NCBI RefSeq assembly: GCF_014208035.1
Contig: NZ_JACHMK010000001.1
Location: forward strand, 992,001 to 1,056,000
Length of the DNA: 64,000 nucleotides
Reading direction: 5' to 3'
From: Schaalia hyovaginalis
Lineage (GTDB): Bacteria > Actinomycetota > Actinomycetes > Actinomycetales > Actinomycetaceae
The position numbers and the translations under genes are program-made. Below the pieces are notes generated by a model, which did no database searches, was not told the origin of the DNA, and saw only the letters and a list, made by a program, of their open reading frames with translations. Position 1 is the stretch's first letter. The number at the start of each line of letters is the position of its first letter. Shown piece by piece: positions 52,754 through 62,194 of this stretch.

Positions 52754-53568
52754 TCCCCGTCGCTTCGCGTGTCGGACCGATCATCCTCGCCCACAGGGGC
52801 GGCGATGAGAAGGCCACGGAGAATACGCTCGAAGCCTTCTCCTACGCGTATTCACTGGGGATCCGGCACATCGAGACCGATGTGCACCTCACGGCCGACG
52901 GGCTCGTCGTGGTGAGTCACGATCCGACCCTCGAGCGCTGCTTCGGCGTGCAGGCGAGGATCTCGGACATGACCTACCGGGAGATCTCGCGCCTGCGCGA
53001 CGCCCAGGGCCATCAGATGCCCCTGCTCGCCGAGGCCTTGACGGCCTTCCCGGCGATGTACTTCAACATCGATGCGAAGGCGAAGGGCGTCGAGGGGCCG
53101 CTGCTCGAGGTGCTCTCCGAGAATCGGGCCCTCGATCGCGTGCTCGTCACTTCCTTCGATGAATCACGGGTCCGGCGGATGCGCGAGGCGACCCGGGCCC
53201 GCGTCGCCACCTCCTTGGGGATGAGTGCGGTCGTGCGCCTCGTCGGGGCCGCGAAGACGGCTTCGCATCCCGCGCGCTGGCGCGTGCCCGGCCCCCACCT
53301 CGGTGTCGTCGCCGCCCAGGTCCCGCAGTCTTTCGGTCCGATCACCGTGGTCGATCGCCGTTTCGTCGCCGCCGCGCATTCCCTGGGGCTCGCGGTCCAT
53401 GTGTGGACGGTCGACGAGCCCGAGGAGATCATGAGCCTCATCGGCCTCGGCGTCGACGGCATCGTGACGAACCGCCCCCGTTTCGTGCGCGACTTCCTCT
53501 CCGAACGCGGACTGTGGGACCGGCCCGCCCCTCCGGGTGCCCCGAAGGGCCAGGGCGCCCGCGACTGA
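52750..53568 (+). CDS. glycerophosphodiester phosphodiesterase
   Basis: A 272-aa GDPD TIM-barrel enzyme that hydrolyses glycerophosphodiesters to glycerol 3-phosphate and an alcohol. Catalytic residues are H15 and R16 in ILAHRGG, E42 and D44 in IETDVHLTADG, and H57 in VVSHDPT. There is no signal peptide, so it appears cytoplasmic. The ATG at 52750 overlaps the M23 peptidase stop. The product pairs a wall hydrolase with phospholipid or teichoic-acid breakdown, perhaps in envelope turnover. Confidence 0.92.
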   Translation: MIPVASRVGPIILAHRGGDEKATENTLEAFSYAYSLGIRHIETDVHLTADGLVVVSHDPTLERCFGVQARISDMTYREISRLRDAQGHQMPLLAEALTAFPAMYFNIDAKAKGVEGPLLEVLSENRALDRVLVTSFDESRVRRMREATRARVATSLGMSAVVRLVGAAKTASHPARWRVPGPHLGVVAAQVPQSFGPITVVDRRFVAAAHSLGLAVHVWTVDEPEEIMSLIGLGVDGIVTNRPRFVRDFLSERGLWDRPAPPGAPKGQGARD

Positions 53569-53606
53569 CGCGACCGACCCGGGCCGGCGGCCTCTCCGCC
53601 TCAGGT

Positions 53607-55007
53607 TCAGGCCCCGCGGCGGGTCGACCGCTTTGCGCGCGCGATCCGGACTCCCGCGAGCGCGAGGATCGCGAGTGCGATGACGACTCCGAGAATGCGG
53701 GGAACGGGCGTCTCCGCTACGAAGATCAGGGTCATGGCCGCCAGGATCGGCACCAGGTGCTCGAAGGCCTTGACGACGTAGGCGCCGAAGGAGGGCATGG
53801 GGACCCCATCGGATTCGGCGACCGATTTCACCATGAAGTTCGGGCCGTTCCCGATGTAGGTGATGGCGCCGCACAGGACGGCGCCGAGCGAGATCGGGAC
53901 GAGGAAGTGCTCGGGCACGCCGGCGATGAGCGGTTCGGGCCCGCCGAGGGACTTCGCCATTTCGAAGAAGGTGAGGTAGGTGGGCGCGTTGTCGAGCACG
54001 GAGGAGAGGGATCCGGAGAAGAGGAAGAAGGTGATCCTGCTGAGCGGAAGCGAGGGGGCGACCTGCTCGAGGAAGCGCAGCGCCGGCGCCATCGTCGAGA
54101 AGATGCCGATGAAGAGCGTTGCGACCTCGGCGATGGGCGCCCAGGTGAAGGCGTTCTTCTCGAAGCGGACCCTCGAGTCGCCGAGCGCGTAGGAGGCGGC
54201 GGCCGCGCCGAGCATCACGATCTCCCTCCAGGGCACGAGCTGGGCGCCGTGCGCGTGGCCCTCGGCGAGGAGTTTGCCGTCCCACGAGGGGACGAAGGCG
54301 ACCGCGAGGATGACCGCCGCGAAGAAGACGAGGTTGACCGCGCCTTCGAGGCGCAGCGGCGTGACTTCGGATTCATCGCGTTCGATCGCGGTGGAGGGCT
54401 CGGCGGCGTATGCGATGGAATCGATGGAGTAGTAGGAGACGAGCAGCAGGACGAGGACGAAGAGCCATTCCTTCCACAGTCCGAGGGTCCATGTGAAGGG
54501 CACCCCTTGGAGGAAGCCGAGGAAGAGCGGCGGGTCGCCGAGGGGGGTGAGGAGGCCGCCGCAGTTGGCGACGACGAAGATCGTGAAGAGGACCGTGTGG
54601 ACTCGGTTGACGCGCTCCTTGTTGGTGGCGAGGATCGGGCGGATGAGGAGCATGGCCGCGCCCGTGGTCCCGACGAAGGAGGCGAGGACGCCGCCCACGG
54701 CGAGGAAGGCGGTGTTGTTCCGGGGAGTGGCTTCGATGTCGCCCTCGAGGTGGATGCCGCCCGAGATTACGAAGAGGGCGAGGAGCAGGGCGATGAATTG
54801 CACGTACTCGACGCCGGTTTCGATGAGCGCCCCGGTTCCGGCCATGATCCGCATGTAGACGAGGGTCGGGATGCCCAGTGCGAGTGCGATGATGAGCTGG
54901 CTGGACCGTTTCTCCCACCAGTGCGAGGTCGCGGGGATGATGGGGAGGAGGGCGATGCAGGCGAGCATCGCGACGAAGGGGAGGAGGGACCACCAGGGGA
55001 AGGTCAT
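53607..55007 (-). CDS. NhaD-like sodium:proton antiporter
   Basis: A 466-aa polytopic transporter with about eleven hydrophobic helices. The pattern fits the NhaD/ion-transporter superfamily: FVGTTGAAMLLIRPIL, NCGGLLTPLGDPPLFLGFLQ and LSSVLDNAPTYLTFFEMA are the paired re-entrant loop motifs, and GAITYIGNGPNFMVKSVAE lies near the end. It would export sodium in exchange for protons. The ATG at 55007 is preceded by CAGGTG. It converges on the glycerophosphodiesterase gene. Confidence 0.85.
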   Translation of the reverse strand: MTFPWWSLLPFVAMLACIALLPIIPATSHWWEKRSSQLIIALALGIPTLVYMRIMAGTGALIETGVEYVQFIALLLALFVISGGIHLEGDIEATPRNNTAFLAVGGVLASFVGTTGAAMLLIRPILATNKERVNRVHTVLFTIFVVANCGGLLTPLGDPPLFLGFLQGVPFTWTLGLWKEWLFVLVLLLVSYYSIDSIAYAAEPSTAIERDESEVTPLRLEGAVNLVFFAAVILAVAFVPSWDGKLLAEGHAHGAQLVPWREIVMLGAAAASYALGDSRVRFEKNAFTWAPIAEVATLFIGIFSTMAPALRFLEQVAPSLPLSRITFFLFSGSLSSVLDNAPTYLTFFEMAKSLGGPEPLIAGVPEHFLVPISLGAVLCGAITYIGNGPNFMVKSVAESDGVPMPSFGAYVVKAFEHLVPILAAMTLIFVAETPVPRILGVVIALAILALAGVRIARAKRSTRRGA

Positions 55008-55155
55008 GGGACACCTGTTCCGTCAACGATCGCTAGGGACGGATTCACCCTAGCGCTCCGGGGCGGGCCGAGTCCGGGCGTTCCATCGGGATCGGCGCAT
55101 CGCAGGGGCGCGGGGAGGGGGAGCTCTCCGAACGGGATTCCGGGAGGTCACAGAG

Positions 55156-55228
55156 TGCCCCGAACAGGATTCGAACCTGCGACCTTTCGCTCCGGAGGCG
55201 AACGCTCTATCCACTGAGCTATCGGGGC
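55156..55228 (-). tRNA. tRNA-Arg (anticodon CCG)
   Basis: A 73-nt cloverleaf on the minus strand: acceptor GCCCCGA/TCGGGGC, D arm with AGTGGATA, anticodon arm TTCGC-CTCCGGA-GCGAA giving anticodon CCG (reads CGG), and T arm GCAGG-TTCGAAT-CCTGT. The CCA end is not encoded. TAGACT (complement of 55241-55246) is a likely -10. Confidence 0.96.
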
Positions 55229-55333
55229 CAACAGTCGGACAGTCTAGCAGGGCTGCCCGGTCCCGTGTCGCACCTGTCCGGTGATGCGATAATGGAAGTG
55301 TTGATCGCCACATCCACCCAAGGAAGGGTTTTC

Positions 55334-55789
55334 ATGCGAGTTCATATTGGAACCGATCACGCCGGGTTCGAGCTGAAGGAGCGCGTGGTCGCTCATCTGC
55401 GGGACGCGGGTCATGAGGTCGTCGATCACGGCGCCCATGAGTACGACTCCCTCGACGACTACCCGCCGTTCTGCTTCGAAGCCGCTGAGGCCGTCGTCGC
55501 CGATCCCGGTTCGCTCGGCGTCGTCATCGGCGGGTCGGGCAACGGTGAGCAGATGGCCGCCAACTGCGTGAAGGGCGTGCGCGCCGCCCTGGTGTGGAAT
55601 GAGTCGACGGCCAGGCTCGCCCGCGAGCACAACGACGCGAATGTCGTGTCGGTGGGCGCGCGTCAGCACTCCGTCGAGGAGTGCCTCGCCCTGATCGACG
55701 CCTTCCTCGAAACGCCCTTCTCCGAGGACGAGCGCCATCAGCGCCGCATCGACCTCATGAGCGCCTACGAGGAGTCGCATCGCGCCTGA
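55334..55789 (+). CDS. rpiB: ribose-5-phosphate isomerase B
   Basis: A 151-aa RpiB that interconverts ribose 5-phosphate and ribulose 5-phosphate in the pentose phosphate pathway. The N-terminus is MRVHIGTDHAGFELK, with D8 and H9. The active-site loop reads GGSGNGEQ with glutamate 72, as in actinobacterial RpiB, instead of the cysteine of the E. coli enzyme. H99 (REHND) is the ring-opening histidine. The ATG at 55334 has AGGAAGG just upstream; GATAAT at 55288-55293 is a candidate -10. Confidence 0.93.
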   Translation: MRVHIGTDHAGFELKERVVAHLRDAGHEVVDHGAHEYDSLDDYPPFCFEAAEAVVADPGSLGVVIGGSGNGEQMAANCVKGVRAALVWNESTARLAREHNDANVVSVGARQHSVEECLALIDAFLETPFSEDERHQRRIDLMSAYEESHRA

Positions 55790-55804
55790 GGCGCCGCGCC
55801 ACGG

Positions 55805-55834
55805 ACGGGACCTCCCCGCAAGGGGAGGTCCCGT
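55805..55834. terminator. bidirectional terminator between rpiB and mntH
   Basis: A perfect 13-bp stem ACGGGACCTCCCC/GGGGAGGTCCCGT with a GCAA tetraloop lies between the convergent genes; GTGTTT follows on the plus strand. Confidence 0.85.
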
Positions 55835-55861
55835 CGTGTTTCGGGCGCGTCGTGTTTCGGG

Positions 55862-57121
55862 TTACGGGGCCCCTGAGCCCGGGGCGAGGGTCAATCCGAT
55901 GAGGAGGAGGTTGAGCCCGATGATGAGGGCGGCGACGAGGTCGGCGCCGATCCGGATGATCCGTGAATCCGCGAATTCCCCCATGAGCCGCCGGTCGCGG
56001 GTGAGCGCCATCAGGGGGATGATCGCGAAGGGGATGCCGAAGGAGAGGGCGACCTGGGAGACGACGAGCGCCCAGGTGGGTTCGGCGCCGAGCGCGAGGA
56101 TGAGGAGCGCGGGGGCGAGGGTGATGAGCCTGCGCCAGACCAGGGGGATGCGGACTTTGAGCAGGCCGGACATGATCTCGGAGCCGGCGTAGGCGCCGAC
56201 GGAGGTCGAGGCCAGTCCGGAGGCGAGCAGCCCGATCGCGAAGACCGTTGCGACCGCGGGGCCCAGGGCCGAGGAGATCGCGGCGTGCGCGCCTTCGATG
56301 GTGTCGGTGCCCTCGACGCCCGCGAGGGCGGAGGCGGCGAGGAGGAGCAGACCGATGTTGACGAGTCCTGCGAGTCCGAGCGCCCATCCGATGTCGATTC
56401 GGGTCGCGCGCAGGAGGCGCGGAAGGGCCTCCTGCGGGGGCCGGTCCTCGTGGTGGTCGTTGACCAGGGATGAGTGCAGGTAGACGGCGTGCGGCATCAC
56501 GGTCGCGCCGAGCATCGAGGCGGCGACGAGGACCGAGTCGGGCCCGGCGAAGCGCGGAACGATCCCGGATGCGATTCCGCTCGCCGAGGGCGGGGCGGCG
56601 ACGAGGCCGCCGAGGAAGCCGATGGTGATGATGAGGAGGAGGGTGATGACGATGCCTTCGAAGCGGCGCTGGCGCCCTCTGCCCTGCCAGGTGAGCAGGA
56701 GCGTGGAGACGGCGCCGACGATGATCCCCCCGAGGAGGAGGTCGGTGCCGAAGAGGAGGTGGAGCGCGAGCGCGCCGCCGATGACCTCGGCGAGGTCGGT
56801 GGCGGCGGCGATGAGTTCGGCCTGGATCCAGAAGGCGAGGCGCGCGGGGCGTCCGAGGCGTTCGCCGAGGAGGCGGGGGAGGGAGTCGCCGGTGACGAGC
56901 CCGAGTTTCGCGCTGAGGTACTGGATGAGCATCGCCGCGATGTTGGAGACGATGAGGACCCAGACGAGGAGGTAGCCGTATCTGGCGCCCGCCGTGATGT
57001 TGGCGGCGACGTTACCGGGGTCGACGTAGGCGACGGCGGCGACGAAGGCGGGGCCGAGGAGGGGGAGGAGTCGTCGGTCCTTGGGTGGCGGCGCTGACCG
57101 CGGAGCAGAAGACTTCGGCAC
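55862..57121 (-). CDS. mntH: Nramp-family manganese/divalent metal transporter
   Basis: A 419-aa proton-coupled importer of Mn(II) and related metals. The first-helix metal motif is AAVAYVDPGNVAANITAG and the sixth-helix motif is MLGATVMPHAVYLHSSLV; these supply the metal ligands. About eleven hydrophobic helices are visible. The GTG at 57119-57121 is preceded by TAATGT at a 6-nt distance, so the message is probably leaderless. No clear MntR or Fur-type site is seen in the short upstream gap. Confidence 0.93.
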   Translation of the reverse strand: MPKSSAPRSAPPPKDRRLLPLLGPAFVAAVAYVDPGNVAANITAGARYGYLLVWVLIVSNIAAMLIQYLSAKLGLVTGDSLPRLLGERLGRPARLAFWIQAELIAAATDLAEVIGGALALHLLFGTDLLLGGIIVGAVSTLLLTWQGRGRQRRFEGIVITLLLIITIGFLGGLVAAPPSASGIASGIVPRFAGPDSVLVAASMLGATVMPHAVYLHSSLVNDHHEDRPPQEALPRLLRATRIDIGWALGLAGLVNIGLLLLAASALAGVEGTDTIEGAHAAISSALGPAVATVFAIGLLASGLASTSVGAYAGSEIMSGLLKVRIPLVWRRLITLAPALLILALGAEPTWALVVSQVALSFGIPFAIIPLMALTRDRRLMGEFADSRIIRIGADLVAALIIGLNLLLIGLTLAPGSGAP

Positions 57122-57127
57122 ACCGAA

Positions 57128-57133
57128 ACATTA
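57128..57133 (-). promoter_or_regulatory. leaderless-type -10 of mntH
   Basis: TAATGT on the minus strand ends 6 nt before the GTG at 57121. Confidence 0.5.
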
Positions 57134-57171
57134 GTCGCCCGCACGGGATCGCGCCAAGGAGCGGATGCGGA

Positions 57172-57855
57172 CTACTCCCGGGAATCGGGGTGCGGATCCT
57201 CATCGGGAGTGATCGCCGAGCGCAGAACCGGATGCGCCGCGAGGACCGAGACGTACATCGCGAAGGCGATCCCGAAGACCGCGAACCAGAAGGCCGCGCG
57301 AATGGCCCAGGGGAGGGAGACGGTCGCCAGGACGATCGGAGCCGCGGTCACGAGGAGGGCGAGAATCGTCCGCGGGATCTTCGCCAGGCCGACGATCATC
57401 GAGGCGCGGACGAGCATCGGGAGCTCGCGCACCGCGATGCGGTCCTTCTCGATGAGGCGATACGCCATGAGGGGCCACACCCACACGTGCATGATCGCGA
57501 GGGCGAAGACGACGAAGACGACGACTGCGCGTGCCAGGAGGGGCGCGGGGCCGCCGGCGAGGCGGGAGGCGAGGACCCACTCCCAGGCGAGCAGCAATGC
57601 GAGAAGCGCCTCTGCGAGGAAGAGGAGCGAGGCGGCGAGCCCGGCCCCGCGCGCGACCCGGACGAGCGCGGGGAGCACCGCCGTGGACTCCGAATCGATG
57701 AGGCGCACGGCGACCACGGCGGTGAGGAGGAGGCCGATGCCCGTCGTGAGGATCGGGAGGGAGATTGCGACGCAGACGAGATTCGCGAGGATCAGCGCTG
57801 CGATCCAGCTGAGCGTCGCATGGATCGGGGAATCGGGTCCGAGGCGCGAGGCCAT
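57172..57855 (-). CDS. DUF624 (YesL-like) membrane protein
   Basis: A 227-aa protein with about five to six hydrophobic helices, including LSWIAALILANLVCVAISLP at the start and ARAVVVFVVFALAIMHVWVW in the middle. YesL-family proteins are usually encoded beside sugar ABC transporters, as here, where the gene is last in the operon after lacI. The role is unknown; a link to sugar uptake is inferred from context. The ATG is preceded by GGAGGAG and lies 9 nt after the lacI stop. Confidence 0.78.
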   Translation of the reverse strand: MASRLGPDSPIHATLSWIAALILANLVCVAISLPILTTGIGLLLTAVVAVRLIDSESTAVLPALVRVARGAGLAASLLFLAEALLALLLAWEWVLASRLAGGPAPLLARAVVVFVVFALAIMHVWVWPLMAYRLIEKDRIAVRELPMLVRASMIVGLAKIPRTILALLVTAAPIVLATVSLPWAIRAAFWFAVFGIAFAMYVSVLAAHPVLRSAITPDEDPHPDSRE

Positions 57856-57864
57856 GGGCTCCTC

Positions 57865-58914
57865 CTAGAGCGCGGGGGCGGGGGCCGTCGATCCGCCCTC
57901 GCGGATCATCCCCGGCACGAAGACGTGCTGGACGGGGCCGGAGGCCATCTGATCGAAGAGGATGTCGCAGGTGAGCTGCGCGATCCGCTCGGGCGGCTGG
58001 GCGAGGGTCGTCAGGCGCGGCTCGACGAAGTCGCCGATCGTGATGCCGTCGAAGCCGATGATCGAAAGATCCTCGGGGACGCGCCGACCCGCCTCCCTGA
58101 TCGCCCGCAGGGCGCCGATCGCGAGAACATCGGCGATGGCGAAGACCGCGGTGACATCGGGGCGTTCGGCGAGGAGGCGCTGGGCGAGGCGGTACCCGTG
58201 CTCGAAGGTGTAGGGGTCCTCCTGGTCGAGCACCTCGTAGCGGACGAGCTCCTCGTCGACCGCGATCCCCGCCTCCTCGAGGGCGTGGCGGTACCCTGAG
58301 ACCCGTTGGGCGCCGACGGACACGTCCGCGGGGTCGACGCCGAGGACCGCGATGCGCCGGTGGCCGAGGTCGATGAGATGGCGCACGGCCCTCGCCGCCT
58401 CGAGCTCGTCGTCGACCGAGACGGAGGAGTACATGCCGTCCGGAACCTTGTCGAGGCGCGACACCGTCGACAGGACGAAGGGCACGCGCATGCGCTCGAA
58501 GACGCGGGCCTCGTGCGAGAAGGACCCCCCGAGGAAGATCACCCCCGCCACCATCTCCTCATCGACCAGGGTGATCGCCTCCTCGACCTCGTCCCCCCAG
58601 TGGGGGACTTTGACGACCGTGAGGAGGTGGTCCCGCTCGCGCACGGCCGTCTCCATCGTGTCGAGCATCCGGCCGAAGAAGGGGTTGTCGATGCCCTTCA
58701 TCATGACGGCGATGGCGGGGTTGTGCGTGAGCTTGAGGAAGCGCGCATGCCGGTTCGGGCGGTATCCCATCTCCTCGGCGAGGGCGAGGATCCGCCCGCG
58801 GGTCGCCTCCGAGACATCGGGCTTGTCGTTGAGGGCCCGCGAGACGGTGACGACGCCGACTCCTGCGGCCTTGGCGATGTCCTTGATCGTCGGTCGCTTC
58901 ACTTCGGGGGGCAC
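57865..58914 (-). CDS. LacI-family transcriptional repressor of the sugar operon
   Basis: A 349-aa LacI/GalR regulator. The N-terminal helix-turn-helix is TIKDIAKAAGVGVVTVSRAL with the hinge helix after NRHARFLKLT. The periplasmic-binding-protein-like effector domain follows, including ISIGFDG-type segment LSIIGFDGITIGDFVEPRLT. It sits in the operon it probably controls, downstream of malQ. The palindrome GTAACG-TTTC-CGTTAC before the binding-protein gene is the likely operator, with a maltodextrin-type sugar as inducer. The GTG start has GAAGGAGA upstream. Confidence 0.9.
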   Translation of the reverse strand: MPPEVKRPTIKDIAKAAGVGVVTVSRALNDKPDVSEATRGRILALAEEMGYRPNRHARFLKLTHNPAIAVMMKGIDNPFFGRMLDTMETAVRERDHLLTVVKVPHWGDEVEEAITLVDEEMVAGVIFLGGSFSHEARVFERMRVPFVLSTVSRLDKVPDGMYSSVSVDDELEAARAVRHLIDLGHRRIAVLGVDPADVSVGAQRVSGYRHALEEAGIAVDEELVRYEVLDQEDPYTFEHGYRLAQRLLAERPDVTAVFAIADVLAIGALRAIREAGRRVPEDLSIIGFDGITIGDFVEPRLTTLAQPPERIAQLTCDILFDQMASGPVQHVFVPGMIREGGSTAPAPAL

Positions 58915-58939
58915 GTCGCGTCTCCTTCCGTCTTCCTCG

Positions 58940-60442
58940 TCAGTTCCCTGCGGCGCGTTCGCTCACCTCGGTGAGCGCGCGGATTCTGTCGACGAGCGCT
59001 TCGTCGAAGGCCCCGGGGGCCATTCTCCACTGCCAATTGCCCTCGGGGACGGCGGGGGTGTTCATCCGGGCGTCGCCGTCGAGGCAAAGATAGTCGGCCA
59101 TGGGCACGATGCAGGTATTCGCCACCGAGGTCATCGCCCTCGTGATGAAGTCCCAGGGCCGTTCGGATTCCGGCGTGCGTGCGTTGTTGAGGTAGACGAT
59201 CGATTTCTCACGATCCGCCTGGGAGAGCGTGCGGTACCAGCCGACGAGGGTGTTGTTGTCGTGGGTTCCCGTGTAGACGACCGAATCGCGGGGGAAGCGG
59301 TGCGGCTGGTAGTCGGCGGGCTCGCGCGAGTCGAAGGCGAATTGGAGGATCTGCATACCCGGGTATCCCGAGGCCTCCCGCAGGTCGATGACCTCTTGGG
59401 TGAGGTAGCCGAGGTCCTCGAGGATCAGGGGCAGGGGGCCGAGGGCGGAGGTGAGCGCCGAGAAGAGCTCCATGCCGGGACCCGCCTCCCAGACCCCGTT
59501 GGCCGCGGTGTCCTCGCCCGCCGGAACGGCGAAGTAGGACTCGAGGCCGCGGAAGTGATCGAGGCGCACGACGTCGACCAGTTCGAGCTGGCGCCGCATC
59601 CTCTCGATCCACCAGGAATAGCCCTGTTCGCGGTGGCGCTCCCAGTCGTACAGCGGGTTCCCCCAGACCTGGCCGGTCGCGGAGAATCCGTCCGGCGGGA
59701 CGCCGGCGACGCGCCGGGGCGCCAGATCCTCATCGAGGTCGAAGAGCTCGGGGTGGGCCCATGCGTCGGCGGAGTCGGCGGCGACGTAGATCGGGATGTC
59801 GCCGAGGATCTTGACGCCGGCCGCCGCCGCTCGCGCGTGGAGGGAGCGCCACTGGCAGTCGAAGACCCACTGGAGCCACTTCCAGTAGCGGATCTCTTCG
59901 GGATGATCGTTGCGCAGCTCCTCGAGCGCGCGCGGATCGCGGTGGCGAAGGCCCTCGGGCCACGTCGTCCACGGGGCCTGATCGTTCAGGCCCTTGGCCG
60001 TCATGAAGAGGGCGAAGTCGTCGAGCCAGGCGCTCGCGCGTTCCTCGAATTCGAGGAATTCGCAGTTGAGGCCGAGGTCGAGCGCCCTCGAGAAGGCGAT
60101 GCGCAGGACCGCGTTGCGCGAGGCGTACAGGGCGCCGTAGTCGACGCGCTCGACGTCATCGCCCCACTCCATCCCCTCCAACTCCGAGGGCACGAGCAGA
60201 CCGGCTTCGACCAGGCGCTCGGGGTCGATGAAGTAGTGGTTGCCGGCGAAGGTGGAGAAGCTCGAGTAGGGCGAATCCCCGTAACCGGTGGGACCGAGGG
60301 GCAGGATCTGCCAGATCTCCTGGCCCGCGGCCGCGAGGGAATCGATGAAGCCCTCGGCCTCTGCCGAGAAGCATCCGATTCCCCACGGCCCGGGCAGGGA
60401 GGAGATCGGCATGAGAATGCCGGAACGGCGTGCCTCGAACAC
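58940..60442 (-). CDS. malQ: 4-alpha-glucanotransferase (amylomaltase)
   Basis: A 500-aa GH77 enzyme that transfers alpha-1,4-glucan segments between maltodextrins. The N-terminus is RRSGILMPISSLPGPWGIGC. Family blocks include ILPLGPTGYGDSPYSSFSTF, VRLDHFRGLESYFAVPAGED with the nucleophile aspartate, the acid/base glutamate in LPLILEDLGYLT, and YTGTHDNNTLVGWY with the transition-state aspartate. The GTG at 60440-60442 begins 3 nt after the stop of the upstream permease gene, so it is cotranscribed with the transporter, pointing to maltodextrin use. Confidence 0.94.
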   Translation of the reverse strand: MFEARRSGILMPISSLPGPWGIGCFSAEAEGFIDSLAAAGQEIWQILPLGPTGYGDSPYSSFSTFAGNHYFIDPERLVEAGLLVPSELEGMEWGDDVERVDYGALYASRNAVLRIAFSRALDLGLNCEFLEFEERASAWLDDFALFMTAKGLNDQAPWTTWPEGLRHRDPRALEELRNDHPEEIRYWKWLQWVFDCQWRSLHARAAAAGVKILGDIPIYVAADSADAWAHPELFDLDEDLAPRRVAGVPPDGFSATGQVWGNPLYDWERHREQGYSWWIERMRRQLELVDVVRLDHFRGLESYFAVPAGEDTAANGVWEAGPGMELFSALTSALGPLPLILEDLGYLTQEVIDLREASGYPGMQILQFAFDSREPADYQPHRFPRDSVVYTGTHDNNTLVGWYRTLSQADREKSIVYLNNARTPESERPWDFITRAMTSVANTCIVPMADYLCLDGDARMNTPAVPEGNWQWRMAPGAFDEALVDRIRALTEVSERAAGN

Positions 60443-60445
60443 CTC

Positions 60446-61321
60446 TCAGCCCTTCACCGCGCCGGCGACGACGCCCTCGATGATGTACTTCTGGCTCGAG
60501 AGGTAGAAGGCGACGATCGGGATGATCGCGAGCACGAGCATCGCCATGAGGGCGCCCATGTCGTTCGAGCCGTGCGAGCCGACGAGCTGCTGGACGACGA
60601 CCGGGATCGTCTTGTAGGGCGTCGACAGGCCGATGATGAGGTAGGGGAGGAGGTAGTCGTTCCACACCCACATCGCGTTGAGGATCGCGACCGTGATCAT
60701 GACGGGCTTGAGCATCGGCATGACGATGCGGAAGTAGTTCTGGAGCGGCCCGCATCCGTCGATCATCGAGGCCTCTTCGATCTCGACCGGGATCGACTTG
60801 ACGAAGCCGGAGAAGATGAAGGTCGACAGGCCGGCGCCGAAGCCGAGGTAGAGGAGGATCATGCCGAGCGGGTTGTCGAGGTGGAGCATGTCGGCGATCT
60901 TGACGGTCGGGAACATCACCATCTGGAAGGGGACGACCATCGAGAAGACGAAGAGGAGGTAGAGGGCGTTCGTCCACCAGGTCTTCACGCGGGTGATGTA
61001 GTAGGCGGTCATCGCGCAGAAGAAGACGATGACGATGACCGAGCCGATCGTGATGAAGAAGGACCAGCCGGCGGCTGCGAAGAAGTTGGTCGTGTTCAGG
61101 CCGTTGATGTAGTTCTCCACGCCGACCCAGTACTCGCTCAGGGGGAGGGCGAAGGGGTCGTCGGAGATGAAGAAGCGGCCCTTGAAGGAGTTGTTGAGGA
61201 TGAAGAGGAGCGGCCCGATGAAGACGAGCGTGAGGGCGACGAGGACGAGGTAGAGGACTGCCTTGCCCACGGGGTTGCTCCGCGTCTTGTTGGGGATTGC
61301 GGATGCGGTGACGGCGCTCAT
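60446..61321 (-). CDS. sugar ABC transporter permease, MalG type
   Basis: A 291-aa permease with six hydrophobic helices. The cytoplasmic EAA loop reads VEIEEASMIDGCGPLQNYFRIV, shortened here as EEASMIDGCGPLQNYF. An N-terminal helix VGKAVLYLVLVALTLVFIGP and the NSFKGRFFISDDP segment are typical of the MalG class. The ATG at 61321 overlaps the stop of the other permease as ATGA. The partner ATPase (MsmK-like) is not in the window and is probably shared and encoded elsewhere. Confidence 0.92.
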   Translation of the reverse strand: MSAVTASAIPNKTRSNPVGKAVLYLVLVALTLVFIGPLLFILNNSFKGRFFISDDPFALPLSEYWVGVENYINGLNTTNFFAAAGWSFFITIGSVIVIVFFCAMTAYYITRVKTWWTNALYLLFVFSMVVPFQMVMFPTVKIADMLHLDNPLGMILLYLGFGAGLSTFIFSGFVKSIPVEIEEASMIDGCGPLQNYFRIVMPMLKPVMITVAILNAMWVWNDYLLPYLIIGLSTPYKTIPVVVQQLVGSHGSNDMGALMAMLVLAIIPIVAFYLSSQKYIIEGVVAGAVKG

Positions 61322-62163
61322 GCCTCGACCTCCTTGCCTCGGGTGGCGCGCAGCTGGATGAATGCGATGAGGGAGACGATGAGGAAGAAGACCACGGCCT
61401 TGGCCTGGCCGACGCCCTCGTATCCGACGCGCGAGAAGAATGTGTTGACGATGTTGAGTGCGGCCATCTCCGTCATGTCGAGGGGCTGGCCGTTGGTGAG
61501 GGCGAGGTTCTGGTCGTAGAGCTTGAAGGAGTTGCTCAGCGTGAGGAAGAGGCAGATCGTGATCGAGGGCATGACCATCGGGATGGTCACGTTCTTGAGG
61601 ATCAGCCACTTGCCGGCGCCGTCGATCTCGGCGGCTTCGATGAGGTCCTTCGGCACGGCCTGCAGGCCCGCGATGTAGATGATCATCATGTAGCCGACCA
61701 TCTGCCAGTTGAGCAGGATGATGATGCCGATGAAGCCGTAGGTCGCGTTCGTGACGAGGGTCGTCTGCCAGTGGAGGAGGACCGCGTTGATGATCGTCTG
61801 CCAGGTGTAGCCGAGCACGATGCCGCCGATGAGGTTCGGCATGAAGAACACGGTGCGGAAGAAGTTGGTGCCCTTGAGCTTGCGGGTGAGGGCGTAGGCG
61901 ATCGCGAAGGCGAAGACGTTGACGGTGATGACCGACAGGATCGTCACGGCGGCGGTGAAGATGAGCGCGCGGACGAAGCCCTGCGATGCGGAGAAGGCGT
62001 CGATGTAGTTGGCGATGCCGACGAAGGACGCGTTCGTCACCGTCGTGAACTTGCACAGTGACAGGTAGAGGCCGATCGCGAATGGGGCGAGGAAGGCGAG
62101 GGTGAATGCGAATAGTGTGGGGCCGAGGAAGACTGGCCCGAATCTCTTGAGGCTCTTCAGCAT
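61318..62163 (-). CDS. sugar ABC transporter permease, MalF type
   Basis: A 281-aa permease with six hydrophobic helices (FLGPTLFAFTLAFLAPFAIG first). The EAA loop is DLIEAAEIDGAGKWLILKNV and the TFFRTVFFMPNLIGG-type segment reads NFFRTVFFMPNLIGGIV. The ATG at 62163 is chosen for the AGGAGC site upstream; a longer frame from 62226 would run through the hairpin. It pairs with the MalG-type protein and is separated from the binding-protein gene by that hairpin. Confidence 0.92.
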   Translation of the reverse strand: MLKSLKRFGPVFLGPTLFAFTLAFLAPFAIGLYLSLCKFTTVTNASFVGIANYIDAFSASQGFVRALIFTAAVTILSVITVNVFAFAIAYALTRKLKGTNFFRTVFFMPNLIGGIVLGYTWQTIINAVLLHWQTTLVTNATYGFIGIIILLNWQMVGYMMIIYIAGLQAVPKDLIEAAEIDGAGKWLILKNVTIPMVMPSITICLFLTLSNSFKLYDQNLALTNGQPLDMTEMAALNIVNTFFSRVGYEGVGQAKAVVFFLIVSLIAFIQLRATRGKEVEA

Positions 62164-62194
62164 GGTCGCTGCTCCTGGGGGCTGGGTACGGGAA

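Noticed and set aside
58352..61519. A 1055-codon plus-strand frame across lacI, malQ and permease genes
   Set aside because: It crosses several real genes on the opposite strand and contains only compositional sequence.
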